DNA of 7,084 nt, taken from assembly GCA_947479995.1 (NCBI GenBank), contig CANKBT010000158.1, forward strand, positions 1 to 7,084, read 5' to 3'. Both the position numbers and the translations under genes were made by a program. Shown here piece by piece: positions 6,591 to 7,084 of this stretch (within the stretch, counting starts at the first letter, position 1; each line of letters opens with the position of its first letter). The notes under the pieces were generated by a model. The model saw only the letters and a list, made by a program, of their open reading frames with translations, made no database searches and was not told where the DNA came from. The DNA comes from Frankiaceae bacterium. GTDB lineage: Bacteria; Actinomycetota; Actinomycetes; Mycobacteriales; SCTD01.

Positions 6591-6630
6591 AGGGCCTCCG
6601 GGGTCAGGGAGCGGTCCGAGCACGACGAGC

Positions 6631-6651
6631 GCGCGCGGCAGCGCCGCGCGC
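6631..6651 (-). promoter_or_regulatory. GC-rich hairpin in the beta-helix gene leader (proximal)
   Basis: GCGCGCGGC (6631-6639) and GCCGCGCGC (6643-6651) are perfect 9-bp arms around a 3-nt loop. It ends about 40 nt before the GTG start at 6590 and about 31 nt before the ribosome site. It would form a very stable stem in the mRNA leader. The role is unknown. Confidence 0.45.
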
Positions 6652-6675
6652 AGAGCGGGGGGAGGGCGTCCGGAG

Positions 6676-6693
6676 GGCCGCGGACCCGCGGCC
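6676..6693 (-). promoter_or_regulatory. GC-rich hairpin in the beta-helix gene leader (distal)
   Basis: GGCCGCGG (6676-6683) and CCGCGGCC (6686-6693) are perfect 8-bp arms separated by 2 nt. It lies just downstream of the possible TAACGT -10 (6714-6709), so it would sit at the start of the transcript. It could be a stability element, a weak attenuator, or a protein-binding dyad. Confidence 0.35.
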
Positions 6694-6708
6694 GGAGGGG
6701 ACGGGCAG

Positions 6709-6714
6709 ACGTTA
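6709..6714 (-). promoter_or_regulatory. Possible -10 element for the beta-helix gene
   Basis: The minus strand reads TAACGT, matching the TAnnnT pattern, within the most AT-rich stretch of this gap. At 17 nt upstream the hexamer is TAGCCA, a poor -35. The CGTTCGGGTGA word lies in the interval between them, where a repressor or activator could act. Transcription would start near 6702, giving a leader of about 110 nt. Confidence 0.3.
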
Positions 6715-6933
6715 ACCCGTTCGGGTGACCCTGGCTACGGCCACACGCCACGACCACCCGCAGATGGCCCAGGAGGACCAGGCGGCAGGCGGCTTGACCG
6801 GTTCTGCGGTGGTGTGCCGTCACGCTGCGTGGACCATCACCCGAACGCTGACTCCAGTGCGTGACCGGCGCGCCCGAACAGGAGAGGGCAGGCCGCACCC
6901 CGGCGGCCGGCTCGCACCGCAGGAGCAGCCCGC

Positions 6934-7084
6934 ATGGACACGAGCCCGACGCCCCGCGCGACCGGCAGCAGCGCGGCCCCCGCGCGCCGCGGCCGGACCA
7001 CGGCCGCGGCCGGCCTGCTGGCCCTCGCCCTGCTCACGCCCGTCGCCGCGGCCACCGCGGGCGGCGCCGGCTCGGCGGCCCCGC
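6934..7084 (+). CDS. Start of a secreted protein (partial, runs off the right edge)
   Basis: Only the first 50 residues are visible. The ATG at 6934 follows AGGAG (6921-6925) by 8 nt. The sequence has a Ser/Thr/Pro-rich start with basic residues (ARRGR, residues 17-21), a hydrophobic core (AAAGLLALALLTPVAAA) and small residues after it, so it is a Sec signal peptide with cleavage probably near residues 40-46. It is divergent from the beta-helix gene and may share its control region. The mature protein lies outside the window, so no family can be given. Confidence 0.75.
   Translation, partial: MDTSPTPRATGSSAAPARRGRTTAAAGLLALALLTPVAAATAGGAGSAAP

Larger units (their letters stand above)
6591..6933. 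other. 343-bp divergent intergenic region
   Basis: No gene is seen here. It separates the beta-helix gene (minus) from the secreted-protein gene (plus). It contains the beta-helix leader with two GC-rich hairpins (6631-6651 and 6676-6693), a possible minus-strand -10 TAACGT (6714-6709) inside the only GTTAAC, and the 11-mer CGTTCGGGTGA at 6718-6728 (plus) and 6847-6837 (minus). A TTGACC (6794-6799) resembles a -35 for the plus-strand gene, but no matching -10 follows at 16-18 nt. Confidence 0.6.

Noticed and set aside
6591..6623. Starting the beta-helix protein at GTG 6623.
   Set aside because: Only a GC-rich hairpin and no ribosome site precedes it. GTG 6590 has GGAGG and still includes the full signal peptide.
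4950..6728. A 592-codon plus-strand frame.
   Set aside because: It is antisense to the beta-helix gene, of low complexity, and contains no recognisable family.
6814..6864. A 16-codon plus-strand micro-ORF before the secreted-protein gene.
   Set aside because: There is no ribosome site and it ends 69 nt before the real ATG; it is easily explained by chance.

Overview
The window is extremely GC-rich, with codon third positions almost all G or C. It has GTG starts, GGAGG-type ribosome sites and a gene related to mycothiol biosynthesis, so it most likely comes from a high-GC actinobacterium. The genus cannot be fixed from the sequence. No tRNA, rRNA, CRISPR array, transposase or integrase was seen.

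Layout, left to right. (1) Positions 955-1, minus strand, cut by the left edge: a protein that aligns along its length with the cysteine ligase MshC / cysteinyl-tRNA synthetase fold but has lost the HIGH motif, the KMSKS motif and the zinc ligands. It is a probable pseudoenzyme and the most surprising item here. (2) Positions 956-1135: a divergent promoter region. (3) Positions 1136-2002, plus strand: a secreted DUF4394 protein, ended by a 15-bp perfect hairpin that also lies downstream of the convergent next gene. (4) Positions 3751-2138, minus strand: a membrane polyprenyl-phosphate glycosylphosphotransferase, the enzyme that starts exopolysaccharide repeat-unit synthesis. (5) Positions 3752-4040: 289 bp holding dyads, a leader hairpin and the terminator of the upstream gene. 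(6) Positions 6590-4041, minus strand: a large secreted protein with a jelly-roll-like module, an Ala-Pro linker and a right-handed beta-helix. (7) Positions 6591-6933: a 343-bp divergent intergenic region with two GC-rich hairpins and an 11-bp inverted motif pair. (8) Position 6934 onward, plus strand: the signal-peptide start of another secreted protein, cut by the right edge.

The central theme is the cell surface. An initiating sugar transferase, a secreted beta-helix protein of a type that often binds, cleaves or epimerises polysaccharide, and two other secreted products lie together. This suggests the edge of an exopolysaccharide or envelope locus. The two minus-strand surface genes are separated by 289 bp with a terminator, so they look like separate transcription units, but their upstream regions share short sequence words that could reflect common control. 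The MshC-like gene has no obvious link to the surface genes.
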